Below are positions 1 to 13,470 of a stretch of DNA of 64,000 nt, piece after piece. The notes beneath the pieces are model-generated. The model saw nothing but the letters and a program-made list of their open reading frames with translations. It ran no database searches and was not told where the DNA came from. The DNA comes from Acanthornis magna (lineage: Eukaryota; Chordata; Aves; Passeriformes; Acanthizidae): positions 15,391,501 through 15,455,500 of the forward strand of contig JAWUZG010000029.1 of the NCBI GenBank assembly GCA_036785705.1. Reading direction: 5' to 3'. The stretch's first letter is position 1, and the number at the start of each line of letters is the position of its first letter. A program made the translations under genes and the position numbers.

Positions 1-3000
1 TTTGACAGTTTCTTCTATCTATTCTGAAATCTGTTTATCTGCATCTTACATGAACAGGACACTTCCAGTTCAGCCACTTTTGCCTTTTCCTCCAATATTT
101 AAAAAAACACCCCCAAAAAAAATCTCCCTCCAAAAGGGACACAGCTGCACCAATTACCTTAAGGTTAAATAGCACAGGTGTTAACAATTGGACTAAGATT
201 GCTTCCTTATGGGCTCCTAAAGAGACACACAGCATTTGGTTCTACTACTGCCTGAAAATACTTGCAACTCCACTTTACATTTCTAAGTGTAATAAAAAAT
301 ATTCATATGCATCTTGACTGAGGCATTTATTCTTACTTTAGTCTATTTGTGATAAGAGTGAATTTATCCATGCTGTTAATTATTCATTTTGTATCTATAT
401 GACTTTGTGGAGATGTACGTCTCATGTAGAAAACCTAACATTAACTTTACACGAACCTTAATTACAGCTTGAAGAAAAACATTACTTATTTTCATTTTTC
501 ATACATGCTTTAGCTACAGTTCAGCATATTTGAAGCCCCACTATTAACAAAACTGATCTAAAAGTGCATTGGAAAAGGGATTATATTTCATTAAGAAAAT
601 AAAAATGCATATTTATAGTAGAATACATTATAAAGAGCAACCCAGTTGCATCTAAATAATTCCCATCATACCTATGCTCATGTTTGACTTTCCTGGGCAG
701 AGTTCAAAATATTCTTATCACGCTGGCAGAGTGACTGACTGATCATTTTTATATCCTATATCTTCTATGGCAGTATACTTCTTAAAATTCAAAATTCAGA
801 AATGAGTCTTTGACAGTTCTTCCACATTTAACTGCTTAATATTCAGCACTGACACAAACAAATGCAGTGGTAGTTTAGAGGTAACTTGTGCTTAATGGCT
901 ATTTTTGTTTCATTCAAAACACTGCCCTTGTTTTTTTCTCCCCATTAAATAAGAGCTCTGATTATAGTACTGAAAATGGCCATTGTGCAATGGCATTGCG
1001 TTCCATACAAAATTAAACCCCTACAAACACAATCTATTTCATTAACAAAAAACCAACCAAATAAACCCCCACAAAACAAAACCAAAACCAAAACAGAACA
1101 AAACAAAAAAAACCTCCCCCCAAAAAAACAGAGGCAGGAGGAAGCTATGCAGAAGTCTTTGGGAAAAAATTACGAGCTTCTAGTCTTCCGAGGTACAACT
1201 GAAATAAATAAATCTTTCCATGATACTTCATTCATCTAACATATGAGTTCTTTTTGAAGGCTTAGCTAGTTCCAAAACTAATTAATTTTCTTTATTTAAT
1301 GTTCATGCTCAAAGACTGCAGAGACTTTGATAACTGAAAATAGGCTGAAATATATATACATATTTATTTAAAATATTTGAAAGGGTACATGGAATATCAA
1401 GAGCCATGGTGTGATAAAAGGCTTCAGTGTTTTCTCTTGAGAACTCTTGAGCACCAGCTTGATCAAAGCACCCCCTTCTGGTAGAAATCCATAAATTGGG
1501 TGCAGATTGGTTAAAATTGCAATTTGCGCTTTGTTTATACATGCAGAATATGACTATAATTCTCTTTGGCAAGCTCAGCTTCCTATAAATTCTGAAAACT
1601 ATGTGTAAAATGTAAATGTGATCATATGTGCATATAGAATTATCAAATGGATTTCAAATATTTTTTATCTTTTGCTTGCTAATAGTATCTTTCACGAAGA
1701 TAAATCTTGTAAGAAAAGCCATAAAAGATCATATTTCATAGGACTTGTTGCTACTCATACATTAAAAAAAAATTGGACTTTTTTTTCTGGGAAACCTAGC
1801 TCAATGAAAGAAGAAAATTATTTTGCTTGCATTTAGAAGCAATTTTTCATTGGAATTTAGATTGTTGGCATCTTTCTAAAGCATTTCTTCTGCAAAAATA
1901 GAAGCACTATCTCACCTAATTTACTCTCAAGTTGAAAATATTATGCAGTCTCTACACTACTGACGAATATGATTAGGTTATAATGAGCATTCATACTATA
2001 AAATTTCCAATACTTGAAAAGAATCTCTACTTTGATTTTGACCTTACAGCTTTTACTGTAATTTTAAATAATTGCCAAAGCAAAATCTTACTTTTTTCTT
2101 TTTTCCCCTAATGGAAACCTATTTTTCTGTTTTTCAAAAACCCAGCTACTTATACTGTAAGGGCTATTTGCATTTGCTGTAATTATTTCCACATGAATAT
2201 GGTCTATTGCATTCAAATTGCAGAAGATGAGAAAACAGATGGTTCTAATTCAGCTTCTTGTGAATTCTGCAAAAGTAGAAAAGCTTCTGATGGATATTTC
2301 TTTCTTGGGTCCCTTGACAGAAGTCTTCAACAACAGAGAAAAAAAAAAGCCACACTGCTGTTGCCTACAGTACCATTCAGCACACAAAGGCAGAGAAGTG
2401 GGGCTGGGTGACAGTGCACACATGTCCTGAACCAGCCGGGCAGAGCTCAGAAAACAGAAAAACAAAACTACTTCTCTTGAGTAATTTTGCATGATTATTC
2501 CAGAATTATCATTTTTCTCTGAACTACAAAAAACCAAAATGAACCTGAAGTGAGGCCAAAACTTTAGCCAGTGTTGTTTTAGTCCACCAATTCAAACGGA
2601 CTTGCTGAGATGAGATACCTTGAGTGAAGATTTAGGTAAAATGTGGTACCACCGCTACCTGCACAGGAGAAATCTGTCTCCTGCAGACAAACAGCATTGC
2701 ATTTTTGGGACAATATCAAAAGGTTCTGGGTGTTTTTGACTCAAAACATTTGAATCCCCCATCAGAATTTCTCAGAAAAGCATGCTTCAAAGCTTTTTTT
2801 TTTTTTCTGAAATCACAAGTATCAGTCAGAAATGTTTCCTTAAAATACTTTATGAAAATAAAAGCCTTGACTTTTTCCATGGCAAGTCTCTCCAACAAAA
2901 ATATGTGAACTGTTTGATTCCATTAATTTAAATTAAAAATAAAGATGATCTTAGCTTCTTCTCATAAATCAGATTCCTGAAATCAAGCTGAAATAGTGTA

Positions 3001-3640
3001 AATGCTTTTGAAATTCATAACTAGCAAATATTTGGAAGTAAAATAATTAGAAATCCATTCGAAAACACAAATCAAAAAAGAACAATATTTTATTCTGAAC
3101 AACTCTCTCCATTTCAAAACCAAGGTCTATCCAAACTTCTATTTCCAAACAGGATTTCTTACACACAGTTTCTGATGAAAGATTATAATTTTCAAAATAA
3201 AAAAGTCACATATATTTACATAGAAGTTTACCCTGCCAGCAATCTTCATATGCCATGCATGTCACTGTACAAGCCTCAAATTAACCTTACGAGTAGAAAC
3301 ATCTGACAATGACAATGTCTATTTTTGTATCTGCATGTTCTCCTTCTATATGATGAAGTGGAATCCCATTGTGCTGGTAGAGAGACCATTTGCAGTTCAT
3401 TCCATGCCATAAGGATATGCCAGTAATGTAATAACACTGACAAAAGTGTCCATAAAAAAAAAATCTCTATGAAAGAGGGAACTGAAATTATCCTGTCCAT
3501 AAACCTATAGGTGTTTATTCCTTGTAGGAATCTCAAACAGGAAGGACTTAACAACAATATGGTTTGTCATTCAAAAACACTTTGACAAGCATTATATTTT
3601 TAAAGAGGATAAGCTAAGATGGATTTTAGAACCTGTGTTG
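1..3640. other. Intron sequence without recognisable features
   Basis: AT-rich single-copy sequence. The only notable element is an A/C-rich low-complexity tract at about 1046-1132 built of CAAAA-like units. The short open frames here are chance products. Confidence 0.7.
1046..1132 (+). repeat. Low-complexity (CAAAA)-like tract
   Basis: A run of aaaacc, aaaacaaaa and similar units with almost no G or T. Confidence 0.75.
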
Positions 3641-3669
3641 TTTCCATTGCACATTAGGAAAGTGGGAAT

Positions 3670-4090
3670 CACAGCCCGGTCCCTAGGCTGTTCCCTGAGA
3701 TGGCAGGTTACAGTGCTGCAGGGGTGAAACACACAGTTGGCGGAGAAGCAGCCTGTTCAGCTCAGTAGCTGTACCTCTGTGCTCATCCCTAGAGCACTGG
3801 CAGTGCTCTGCAAAGACAGCAGTGAAGCCAAGGGCAGTAGAGCATCAAGGTTATGGCAATGGATGCTTTCTAGAAGGAACCTGTATCTGCAGTCCTGCAT
3901 TTCAACGGCCTGCAACTGCATTTCCTGAACACGGACAGCCAAATACTGCAGTACCTAAGGACCCATTCAGGAAACGCTTGAAGGCCGAAGTAATCTACGT
4001 TCAGAGCAGCGAATGTTGTAGAGACACTTTAATGTGCTGTGGACCTGGGAAAGTTATTATGGAGCTTATGGGTTATTTCTGAGAATGTGG
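3670..4090. other. GC- and CpG-richer patch of unknown nature in intron 1
   Basis: About 420 bp visibly richer in G+C than its surroundings. CpGs cluster at about 3908-4012 (acggcc, acacgg, aacgct, gccgaa, tacgtt, agcgaa), while neighbouring kilobases have almost none. I recognise no repeat family or coding pattern. It could be a conserved regulatory element or an insertion that has not yet decayed. Confidence 0.4.
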
Positions 4091-5880
4091 GAAGGAGACA
4101 TACCTCCATTCTGGAGCCTTCTGAGGTTGGGGGCAAACTGTTCTTGATTTCAGCAAGTTTTGGATGAGACGCTTAGTTTCCCTGTGCTGTTGATGTTTTC
4201 ACCAACTACCGGTGTTTTCTTACTGGTAGACACAGAAAAATACCCTCTAGTGTAGATTATGTAGTGCATAGGAATGCTGACACAGAATAAATGCAGAATT
4301 TCTTAACTCTGAGAAACTGTAATTGAAAATGCACAGATATAATTCGTCAGCCTGTAACATGGAAGCTTCTGTGCACTAAAAGAAATATGTAAACCCAAAT
4401 AAGACATAAGTACCTTAAAAAGGGCATTTTCTTCAGAATTAGCTCAAATCCTTCCACTCTTCCTCTGTAGTCTCTCTAAAAACCTAGTCACCCTGAGTGT
4501 CTCCAAAGAGTATGTAATCAGGTAAGCATGGAAGTTTGCACTGAAGGGCAAATAGTCTGCTTGCAGGGAGCTGCTATGCACCAAGATGTTTTAATGTTGT
4601 TTTTGGAGAGAAAATAATGTTTTCTACAGCCTGTGTTCACTATAGCATCAATAAAGTATCTGATGATGCCATTTGCATCAGACTTCCTTCTATATGTAAA
4701 TGTAATCAAGCTGCATTGTATATGGCTAAATTACTGTTAATTAGCATTTGCTGATCATTTTTCTAATACATCATGTCAAATGAACTTTAAAGAATATGAA
4801 GTTATTTGACACTTTTTAATTCACTGAACCCAGTCTAGGAATAACTTCAAGTGTAGTAAATACACACAAAATAGTAATTAGAGATAAAATATCTAAAACG
4901 TCTTGTGCTTTCATAAGGTAGCCTATCATAGTATAAATGTTTAGCAAACAGAAATACTGAAATCAAATTGTTACTGTTGAATGAATTTTCCATATTTTCA
5001 AACAGTAAAAATCCATCTAATAGGTCTGTGTTTGAGCAGTCTGTTCTTTTACGCATTGTTAGTGAGCATTTTCAGGAGGAATTTCTACATTCAAACAGAA
5101 AGCTTTCACTTCCATACATGAAAAGTTATTTCCCCTTTGAAGCATGCCCTGGCATCTATTGTAAAAATCCTAGAAGAACTTCCTGCAACGTGGTGCACAC
5201 AGGGACAGACACTGGTTTAGAAATCAGTGTGACTGCTTTCTCATCTTTGCCACCAATCTGCTCAGCAGCTTCTGTAAATCAGGTCACGTCTCTCACAGTT
5301 TCTCCCACAACCTTTTCCCTTAAGTGTATTCTTTAAAAGCTCAGTGGGATTACAGAGCAGAGCAGGATGGGCTAGAGATGAGCTCAGCTCCTATTTATGT
5401 GTCCCTCTTCACCTGGCAGGCCTGTCTGTCTCAGTGGGACAGGCACATGCTCTCATTGCCACAGTCCTAGAAACCCAGTGAGAATGGAAGCAGATGCAGA
5501 GCAAGGCAAGGTACAGATTATGTCCTGTTACTGTAATTCTGCCCCAGTAAGGAAGTTATTTTCAGCACTTCGAATTTTTTTTTCTGTGGATGGTGTCTGC
5601 TGTACCTCAGCCATCAATACTAAGCTTGCTAACCCTAGAGCACTTTATGTTATCCTTCTCTTGTGTTGTCAAAATTTTGTTTTGCTGATTTTGTTACTGT
5701 TAACTTGGAGCTGACCTCGAACTTTTCTATGAGAAAAGCAAAGCATGGGTAAAAAAAACCAACAAAAAACAAGGTATGCAAGAACCACAGGAGGGACATT
5801 TTTCCTTCCCCTTAATTTTTACTGCATAGGAAACCAGGGCACACTGGTTGCAGCATGTGGGCCACAATAAGGCATGTATC
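4090..5880. other. Intron sequence without recognisable features
   Basis: AT-rich sequence. A mildly GC-richer part at about 5140-5520 has no identifiable repeat or coding signal. Confidence 0.65.
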
Positions 5881-6287
5881 AGATGAGGAGTGGCTGAGGT
5901 GACTTGGTCTTTTCTGCCTGGAGAAGAGGAAACTGAGGGGAGACCTCACTGCAATCTACAATATCCTCATGAAAGGAACAGGTGGGGCAGACACTATTCT
6001 CTCTGTGGTGATCTGTGACAGGACCCAAGGCAATGACTGAAGTTGTGTCAGGGGAGGTTTAGGTTGGATATCAGGTAAAGGCTCTTCCCCCAAAGGGTGG
6101 CTGGGCACTGGAACAGGCTCCCCACGGGAGTACTCCGAGCACCAAGCCTGACAGAGTTCAAGAAGTGTTTGGACAATGGTCTCAGGCACATGGTGCGACT
6201 CTTGGGGCATCCTGTGCAAGGCCGGGAGATGGACTCGATGATCCTTGTGGGTCCCTTCCAACTCAGCAGATTCTGTGATTCTGTGAA
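5880..6287 (+). mobile_element. CR1 LINE, 5'-truncated 3' end
   Basis: CR1 is the dominant avian non-LTR retrotransposon, usually heavily 5'-truncated. This copy shows the standard 3' region in order: 'gcctggagaagaggaaactg', 'gacaggacccaaggcaatg', 'aggttggatatcagg', 'gggcactggaacaggctccc', 'aagcctgacagagttcaaga', 'ggtcccttccaactcagca', then two ATTCTGTG-type terminal units near 6270-6286. It encodes nothing intact. Reading frames antisense to it are shadows. Confidence 0.93.
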
Positions 6288-6298
6288 ATACACAAAAA

Positions 6299-6327
6299 TG
6301 ATGATGATGATAATAATAATAAAAATG
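6299..6327 (+). repeat. Microsatellite (ATG)n/(ATA)n after the CR1 3' end
   Basis: Several ATG units followed by ATA units, just after the CR1 terminus at 6287. It probably grew from the terminal repeats or from AT-rich flank. Confidence 0.8.
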
Positions 6328-6329
6328 CA

Positions 6330-9300
6330 TGTCTCAGCTTAGATCCCCAATCAGTAAGTCTTGGAAGTCTATAGAGCTGAAAGCATCTGTATGATCTCAC
6401 TGAATTAATATACTTGATTAACAATCAAGCTGAGCTGGGGTGACAAACACCTCATAAATTCAGGACAGGAATTTTTGCTGAAACAATGAACTTCAAGTGA
6501 GCATTAAAAACTATTCATGGCAAGGGAATTTTAAATTCAGTTTTATAAAACTGTGCAAAGGAAAGCTGCTGAGAAAAAAGAAATCTTTAAAAAGAGAACA
6601 TAAAAATATGTGAATTCTCCAATCCCAAATATTATGCAATTATTAAAAACTGTTTATGAATATCTACTAGTGGAGAAGAGCTTCTAATAGTGTTCAGGAA
6701 ATGCCATTTCTTCAATAATTTAGACTTCATAGTACACTCCTCACATTCCTTTTAGACAGGTGAAGACATGAATTACACTTAATACATTATTAGAATTCAA
6801 GTCATTTACTAGGCATGGTAGTTAACAACACAAAGAATTTGTTTAGTAGTTTGAAACAAATGATGACTTTCTCTTAATATTTAATCCTTTTTTCCCCCAG
6901 TTTCATCTCAGCTATTCTAATTTCATAACCACAAAAACTGTAGTAGCTTTGTCTTACCTACTTGTTGCTAGGATTTTTTGTTGGTTTATTTAATTTCTGT
7001 ATTGTCTCTTATAACACCTTATTTGGTAAGAAATCATTGTATTCTTTGACTGCCTTAGGTAAAAATGTCATGCAGCTCATTTTTATCATTTATTTATGCT
7101 AGGACCAGAGGCAAAAAGTGGTTTTTAAAGCCCTCTCCTTCTTTAAACAAAACAAAAAAACCCCAAAAAACCCAACAATAACAAAAAAAAAGTTTAGGCA
7201 AAAGTCATATCCTCTCTTCCCTGAAACAGGGAATATATGTGAATTGATGGAGAATGCATGTGAATAGAAATACTAATTTTGCAACTAAACATGTTTTTGT
7301 TGGAAAGTGATGGTTTGTTGAAGTCAAAATTGCATTCTGATATGAATTAGGAGGATATACGTACAAGGAGTAAACTTTCTTAGGAAATCTTTGTCAGAAC
7401 AGGTGTCAAGCCAGAAGGGAATTTTGAAAGGTGTTTGCTAGGTCCTTAGCTATTAGTCAATATATGACGCTTTCAACTCAGATTTGCAGAAACACTGAAT
7501 CTCCTGCAGATTGGTGGCCGTCCTACTCACCTCATTATGAAGTCTTATGCTCTAGCTCCCATTCTGGGTTAGTGAAGTTACAATTTGTTACACAGAAATT
7601 ATTGGCACTATGAAGAGAGCTTGATTCTCTAGAGGGTGGACTAAGCTGTCTGCCTGAGAAGAGATGCAGTATTGAGTCTTTGTTCAGAGCAAAGGCACAA
7701 CAAAGATTCAGTATCCCAGATGACTGTTACCACTCAATAACCACTACGTTATTACTAACCACAAAAAATCCCACATTTTTCAAAGGTGTTTGGCTGCCAA
7801 AAAATTCTGAAGCCCTCAATACTTCAGTGTTTGATACAATAAGCCCTGATGGAAATCATTGCATTATGGTTCAATTAACTAAGGTTGGAGATTGGGCTTT
7901 TTGTTGTTTTTTTGGTTGTTTTTTTGTTTGTTTTTTTTCTGGGGGTGGGGGAAGAGGGGAGAGTGGAACTGGCAGAAATTACTATTGAGTTATGCTGCCT
8001 TTCCACTAAAATCATACTAAACCTCACAGAGCCCAAAACCACGTCCCTGTTCCCCCCACTTTGCATTTCAATTGTCACTTCCTGCCTCACAGCTCTCCCT
8101 GCTCCTATCCTTCTCCTCTCTATAGAGGACCTTCCTCCTGTCATGGGAAAGTATTGCAGACAGTCCTTTCCACACTGAATTTTGCCTCACCTTTCCAGTT
8201 TAGAAAGTCACTCTGCTACTCATTTGAGATGGATCAAAAGTGCAAACCAAAAGCATGTCACAGATTAAAGTTTTTATGGATTTTTTATACATTACCCCTG
8301 AAACATTCTGTGAAGAAAATTATCTTCTCTCACTTTTCCAATTGCCTGACTTTGATTATTTGCAGAATGTTTTGTACTTTTCCACAGCACACATCTTTTC
8401 TACTCAGCTAATGATCTGCTTCTTTCTGGTGTTAGTGGCAGTGAGATAAAAGAGGCCGAGGTCAACTTAAATGTTGAAAGTAAAAATGCAGTGCATAAAA
8501 TGTATATTTAACTCTTTTGTCTCAGTTCTGTTTTCAGCCGTCCACGCAAAGTATCTTTTCTCCATCAAAGCTTCACTAAGCCAATGTGCATAAGGCCTTA
8601 AGAGATTTTTTTAAGTGTCAACATCTTCCTTGCATTAGGTAAAATCAGAATTTCTTTTCATTGCCATGAACTGGGAATTGGGGAGAAATTTTAAGAAAGC
8701 ATTATAGATTGTTTTAATTATTCAAATAATAATTACTGCAGAAGCAGTATTCTTCACAGGCTCTCTCTTCCCCTCTAATTTCAAGGAAATTTCTGAACCT
8801 AAGCGGAAACAGAGCACTCTATTGTTTTAGCTCTTGCTTAGTAAGCATTGGTGTATTATTACTGGTGAAAGTTGGAATTATTTTTATAGTATCGCCAGCT
8901 ATGAAGTACATGCTATGCATGTCTTTTACAGTCATCCTCTTTCTACAGCAGCTTCTGGTGTAGGTTTTGCTAAGAATGAAGAAAAAAATTCTAAACATCA
9001 AGATAGCTGAGCTTTGCAGCAGATTTCCTGAAGACTTCCCTGAGCCTCTGTTAATGAAGGTTTTAAGGAAAAGGTTTATAAATTTTATCAGGAATTATGT
9101 AGTCCGGATGCAGGTAAATAGAACAGCAGACTTCTTGAGAATTGTACCAGTCAGTCCCAGGTTTTTAACTACTTGCTTTCATCAAGACCTGAATCCATAC
9201 ATGCGTTATATGTTTGTTGTACATTCCTCCCTACCTGTATGTTCCAACAGCTGAAATAAGTGTCTTCCAGAACTCAGATCTCACTTTTCTGCATTTTGTT

Positions 9301-9700
9301 CCTTCACTTTTGCCAAATCCATTAAATCTATTTTTTTCCTACATCAACACTCCTTCATTGCCTTTTATGGCATTTTAATTGGTCCTTTCTCTGTAAAGTT
9401 AAAAATTACCATCACTTAAAAATTTGCAGACTTGCCTTTTAAACTCTTTTTATACCCTGTTTTCTGACTGCTAGGCCCACATTCCTCATTTTTTAAAGCA
9501 CACTTTGATAATGGTTCTTCTTTCTTTGTATCTGTCCGTCTATGTAGAAATTGCTTTTTACTTTCTCCTCAGTCTGTGTAACTGCAATCTCCTTGAGCAT
9601 TCCAAAACACAGCTGAGCACATATTTAGTTTTTAATAGACACTTAAATGTCCTTGAATTCAGTCAATAGAAGCAAACACTGAACCTCAATTAAATAGAAA
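6330..9700. other. Intron sequence with two low-complexity tracts
   Basis: Single-copy AT-rich DNA. It contains an A/C-rich tract at about 7144-7192 and a T/G-rich tract at about 7898-7940 that runs into a G-rich stretch (gggggtggggg). I recognise no other repeat or gene. Confidence 0.65.
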
Positions 9701-9703
9701 TTA

Positions 9704-9917
9704 CCTTGAACAACAGTTTATTATTGGGCATGTCTATTAGCATTATGAAAAATCTGAACCATAGTATTTAACTTTTATTTTTCCATAAAGATTTGGACAA
9801 AAATTTGATGCCTTGAACAACAGTTTATTATGGGGCATGTCTATTAGCATTATGAAAAATCTGAACCATAGTATTTAACTTTTATTTTTCCATAAAGATT
9901 TGGATAAAAATTTGATG
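9704..9917 (+). repeat. 107-bp tandem duplication
   Basis: Two head-to-tail units, 9704-9810 and 9811-9917, both running from 'ccttgaacaacagttta' to 'aaaatttgatg'. They differ at only two positions (attggg/atgggg and ggaca/ggata), about 98% identity. The junction is exact and the sequence is AT-rich and unique. Confidence 0.95.
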
Positions 9918-12900
9918 CACTAAGCCTGAAATACAATGATAGAATATTTAGTAGGGTGCTATTGACACACACAACTGTAGTTATCCAATGCCATTGTTCA
10001 GAGGCATCAGCCTTGAACCTATAGATATGAAATGTCACCCAGTGGTGACCTACCCTTCTGTAGCAGCAGCTGGATGTCTGCATGCAAGTAGCAGTAGACA
10101 AAGGTTTTCAGGCAGTTTCACCCACAACTCCTTTAATTGTACCTGCTTCCAAAGTGTATTTCGATACTCCTACCTATATACAGATAAAAAAAGCCAAGAA
10201 ATAGGGTTCTGACTGCACTTTCAAACATCTGCACAAGTCATGAAGGTCTGTACTGTAGTACTCATTTAGATCAATGCATAGGCCAGAAGCACTGTATCCC
10301 ATATTCATTTCCTTAATCAAAATACATCTTTCATTTGTCTTCCAAGACAAGTAACCACACTAAAGTGATTGAAAGATACCTATAACTTTGACTAAATTCA
10401 ACAGCAGATGCCACTATGGAACTGCACTTCTAATACCAAGAAGCATGAACATTTCTACCCCAGAATAATATTCATTGATCCTTTTTTCCCAGTAGTACTT
10501 TTTTCCTTGTGTCTTGCACAGGAGTGTATTTCAGATGGCCCACACTTGGCTGTGCTGAAGGAAATAGAAGACAAAACAGAAAAGACATGGGTCTATCAGA
10601 ATATTCCAAACCATAATCCTGTGAATATATCAGAACTATAATAATGTCTCAATCAATCTTGTATAATACTTGTTCAATTAAACTGAAAAGTTCTCTTTAT
10701 TTTTATGAGCTGATGGCTTCTCTTTACTGTACAATTGAAACAAATTGTTACTTGTAGGTAAAGAAGTTGTATGGACATGCCAATTAGAGAGTAAGAGTTC
10801 TTTTCCCCATTTGGCTAAATCAATTTTAATCTTATTCCACAGAGTGGATGACAAAGACTCCTCTGGAACAGATCATTGGAGTGAAATCCATACTGAATTA
10901 AAAATCCAGAATTATCAGAATAGCTATTTTCAAAGATCAGCCAAACCTTTTCATTTTTCGTTTCTAAAATATCTTATTAAAGTCTTTACATTCCTGGGAA
11001 AAAATCTGTTGGGGTAAGTTTCTTGGTTCATAAAATCTGAAGTAACAAAAATAAATTTGGACTCACAGAAATGTGAAATATTTACCTGACTTAAAAGAAA
11101 AATTTGCTTACAATGGATTCACAACTAAGCAATAGGATAAAAGAATATATGGTTTTAAGTTTCAGTAACAAAAATATTTTTTACTATTTAAATATGTTAA
11201 GTAATAAACCATTACTTTATTTTAGAAAATTTAGTAGAACCTTAGAAACCAGCTAGTGTGCATTTTAGATGGTATTAAGAAGCAATAAACTTAGTGAGGT
11301 TATTCATGCCTAAACTGTATATTTATAGAAAAGAATGTTAGATAACATGGTCATATACATGCACAAATTTCAGCATATGCTTCTTGAAAATTCTAAACTT
11401 TATTGGACAATGTGCTTTCAAGCAGGCATTTTCTTAAATTTCTGCTCTTGGTTACATCTTTTCTACATGAAAAATTCCATTTCACTGCTGTCAGAAAGGT
11501 AATTGTGTCTCATACAGCCTAAAGCATCTACTCTCTTCTCCTCACGCTGATATAGTTCTCATCCGCATGAATGAAAATTATGCACGCATGGGGCGAGAAG
11601 AATTGAACTTTTTCCTGCCATGCCATGGCGAAGAATGTGGTGGGATGTGGTATGTATGTATCCCTCCTCTCATCCCCCTCACAGGCTAACAAGAGCTTCC
11701 ACTTGCCCTGCTTTCATCTGCTTTCACCTGCAGACCCTCAAATGCCCATCATTCTTATAATATGGGCAGGGGCTATTGGATTTTGGGTTTGGGGTGTTTA
11801 TGCACTCGATAGAAAATGAAGGTTAATAAGCCCATGCTAAGATGGTCTGCTACCACTCCTTTCATGGCTGGGAGAGAAACTTTGCTGAAATGTATAAGTT
11901 TAACCATTTCCATTCAATTTATATTTCAGGGGAAAAAAGCAAAACATATCTTTCTGTTCAAAAAAGGGCTGAAAAGCTGAATACCTTCATATTAATCCGA
12001 GTGCAGGGCTAACTTGGAGATAAATTGCATAAATATTAAAAGGACAAGAAATGTTGAAAAGAAAACACATGCATTCATCCTCATTGCTTATCTTACTGCT
12101 CAGGAAGGCATGGCAATTCTACAGAATTGTAAAGAAATATAATGTCATAAACCCAGTCTAATTGGATTAATCAATTTCTGCTACTAGAAAAAGCACCAAC
12201 CCAACAACAGCACTAACAGGGAGTAATAGGTAACAGTAATTATAGGGTATCTTGATTTCATCCACACAAATTAATAGTAGTTTGGATTTAAACCAAGAAT
12301 ATGAATAACAGTTTCCAGATTATGTCCGACTGAAGCTGCTTCTGCCAAGCATCTCTGAAAGAAAACTAAAGAAACCCAGCTTTAAAGCAGAAAATGATAA
12401 ACTATGAAAAACACAGGAAGATGTGTCTCAGCATAATCTGTAGTGATTTTAGTTGGGGAAATCCACAGTTAATTTTTTGTTGCCTTTTTTATAGTGTAGA
12501 CTGAAAGGCATCCAAAAAGCCTAGAGTTTCACTTTTTGTAAATAATATTCATATAAGGTCTAATACAGAATGCATTTTCTGACTCCAGACTGTCAAAAAT
12601 GAAAGCATAAATGTAGGCAAGTAAAGAAGTATATGAAAAAAGAAACAGCAGGAATGGACTCCTACTTTTCAAAATAGAACAAATAGCAAGTTATTAATGA
12701 CTTAGAAATTGATCAACTGAACTATTTGGTATTCCCACGTATTTTTTAGAACCCTAACACACTCATTTAAGAAAAACATTACCTAAATTACCATTGTTCT
12801 TTTTTCTCTTTATAATGCAAATTTCAATGAGTTCATTTTGTTAACTTTTTTCCTCTCAATGACAAGAAGTTGTTTCTCTGAAACTATGAAACTTTGATCA

Positions 12901-13390
12901 TAAAACTCTACTCAACGTGATCAGAAACTCCCCATCCAATACATTACCTTGTATGGCCGAGGGAAGAAAAACTATCACTAGCCCAGCAGTATTCTCAAAT
13001 TGAACTCAGCTTTAGTGAAAATGAGAGGAAGCAGTCAAAGGACAACTTTGGTAGATACAGGAGCCAACTTTCTCTGAAATGAGTGTCAATATTGAATGCC
13101 CAACTTGAAATATTCTCAGGGCTGCCCAAATGTAAAAGGTGGTATGTTGCTTATGTCAGTCTTTTTAAGATATCTTAGGCTGGACATCAAAAATTTGGTG
13201 CCTGAAAATCAGCAAAATCCCTTTCAAGGATAAAGACATAGTTCAATTTATTATGAAAAGGGTAAATTATTGAGAACTTAATGGCTGCATTTTGAGAACT
13301 TCCAATAGCTATGCTATCTCAGATACGGCAAGTTCAGATGTGTGTATGCTATGCTGAAATGTACATTGTCAGATCAGATTTTATTTATTT
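9918..13390. other. Intron sequence; small CpG patch near 11.6 kb
   Basis: Mostly AT-rich DNA without recognisable repeats. At about 11540-11640 five CpGs occur within 100 bp, around homeodomain/POU-like ATTATGCA and ATGAATGAAAA sequence. No coding signal is seen. Confidence 0.6.
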
Positions 13391-13395
13391 TTTTC

Positions 13396-13470
13396 CAACA
13401 CTTTGGGTTGGAAGGGACCTTTAAAGGTCACCTATAGTCCAGTGGCACCCTGCAATGAGCAGGGATACCT
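13396..13470 (-). mobile_element. CR1 LINE 3'-end fragment
   Basis: The plus strand reads 'ctttgggttggaagggacct', 'ttaaaggtcacct' and 'ctgcaatgagcagggatacc', which is the complement of the conserved CR1 3' end. It is a short remnant with indels (tatagtcc for tagtcc). Confidence 0.88.
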
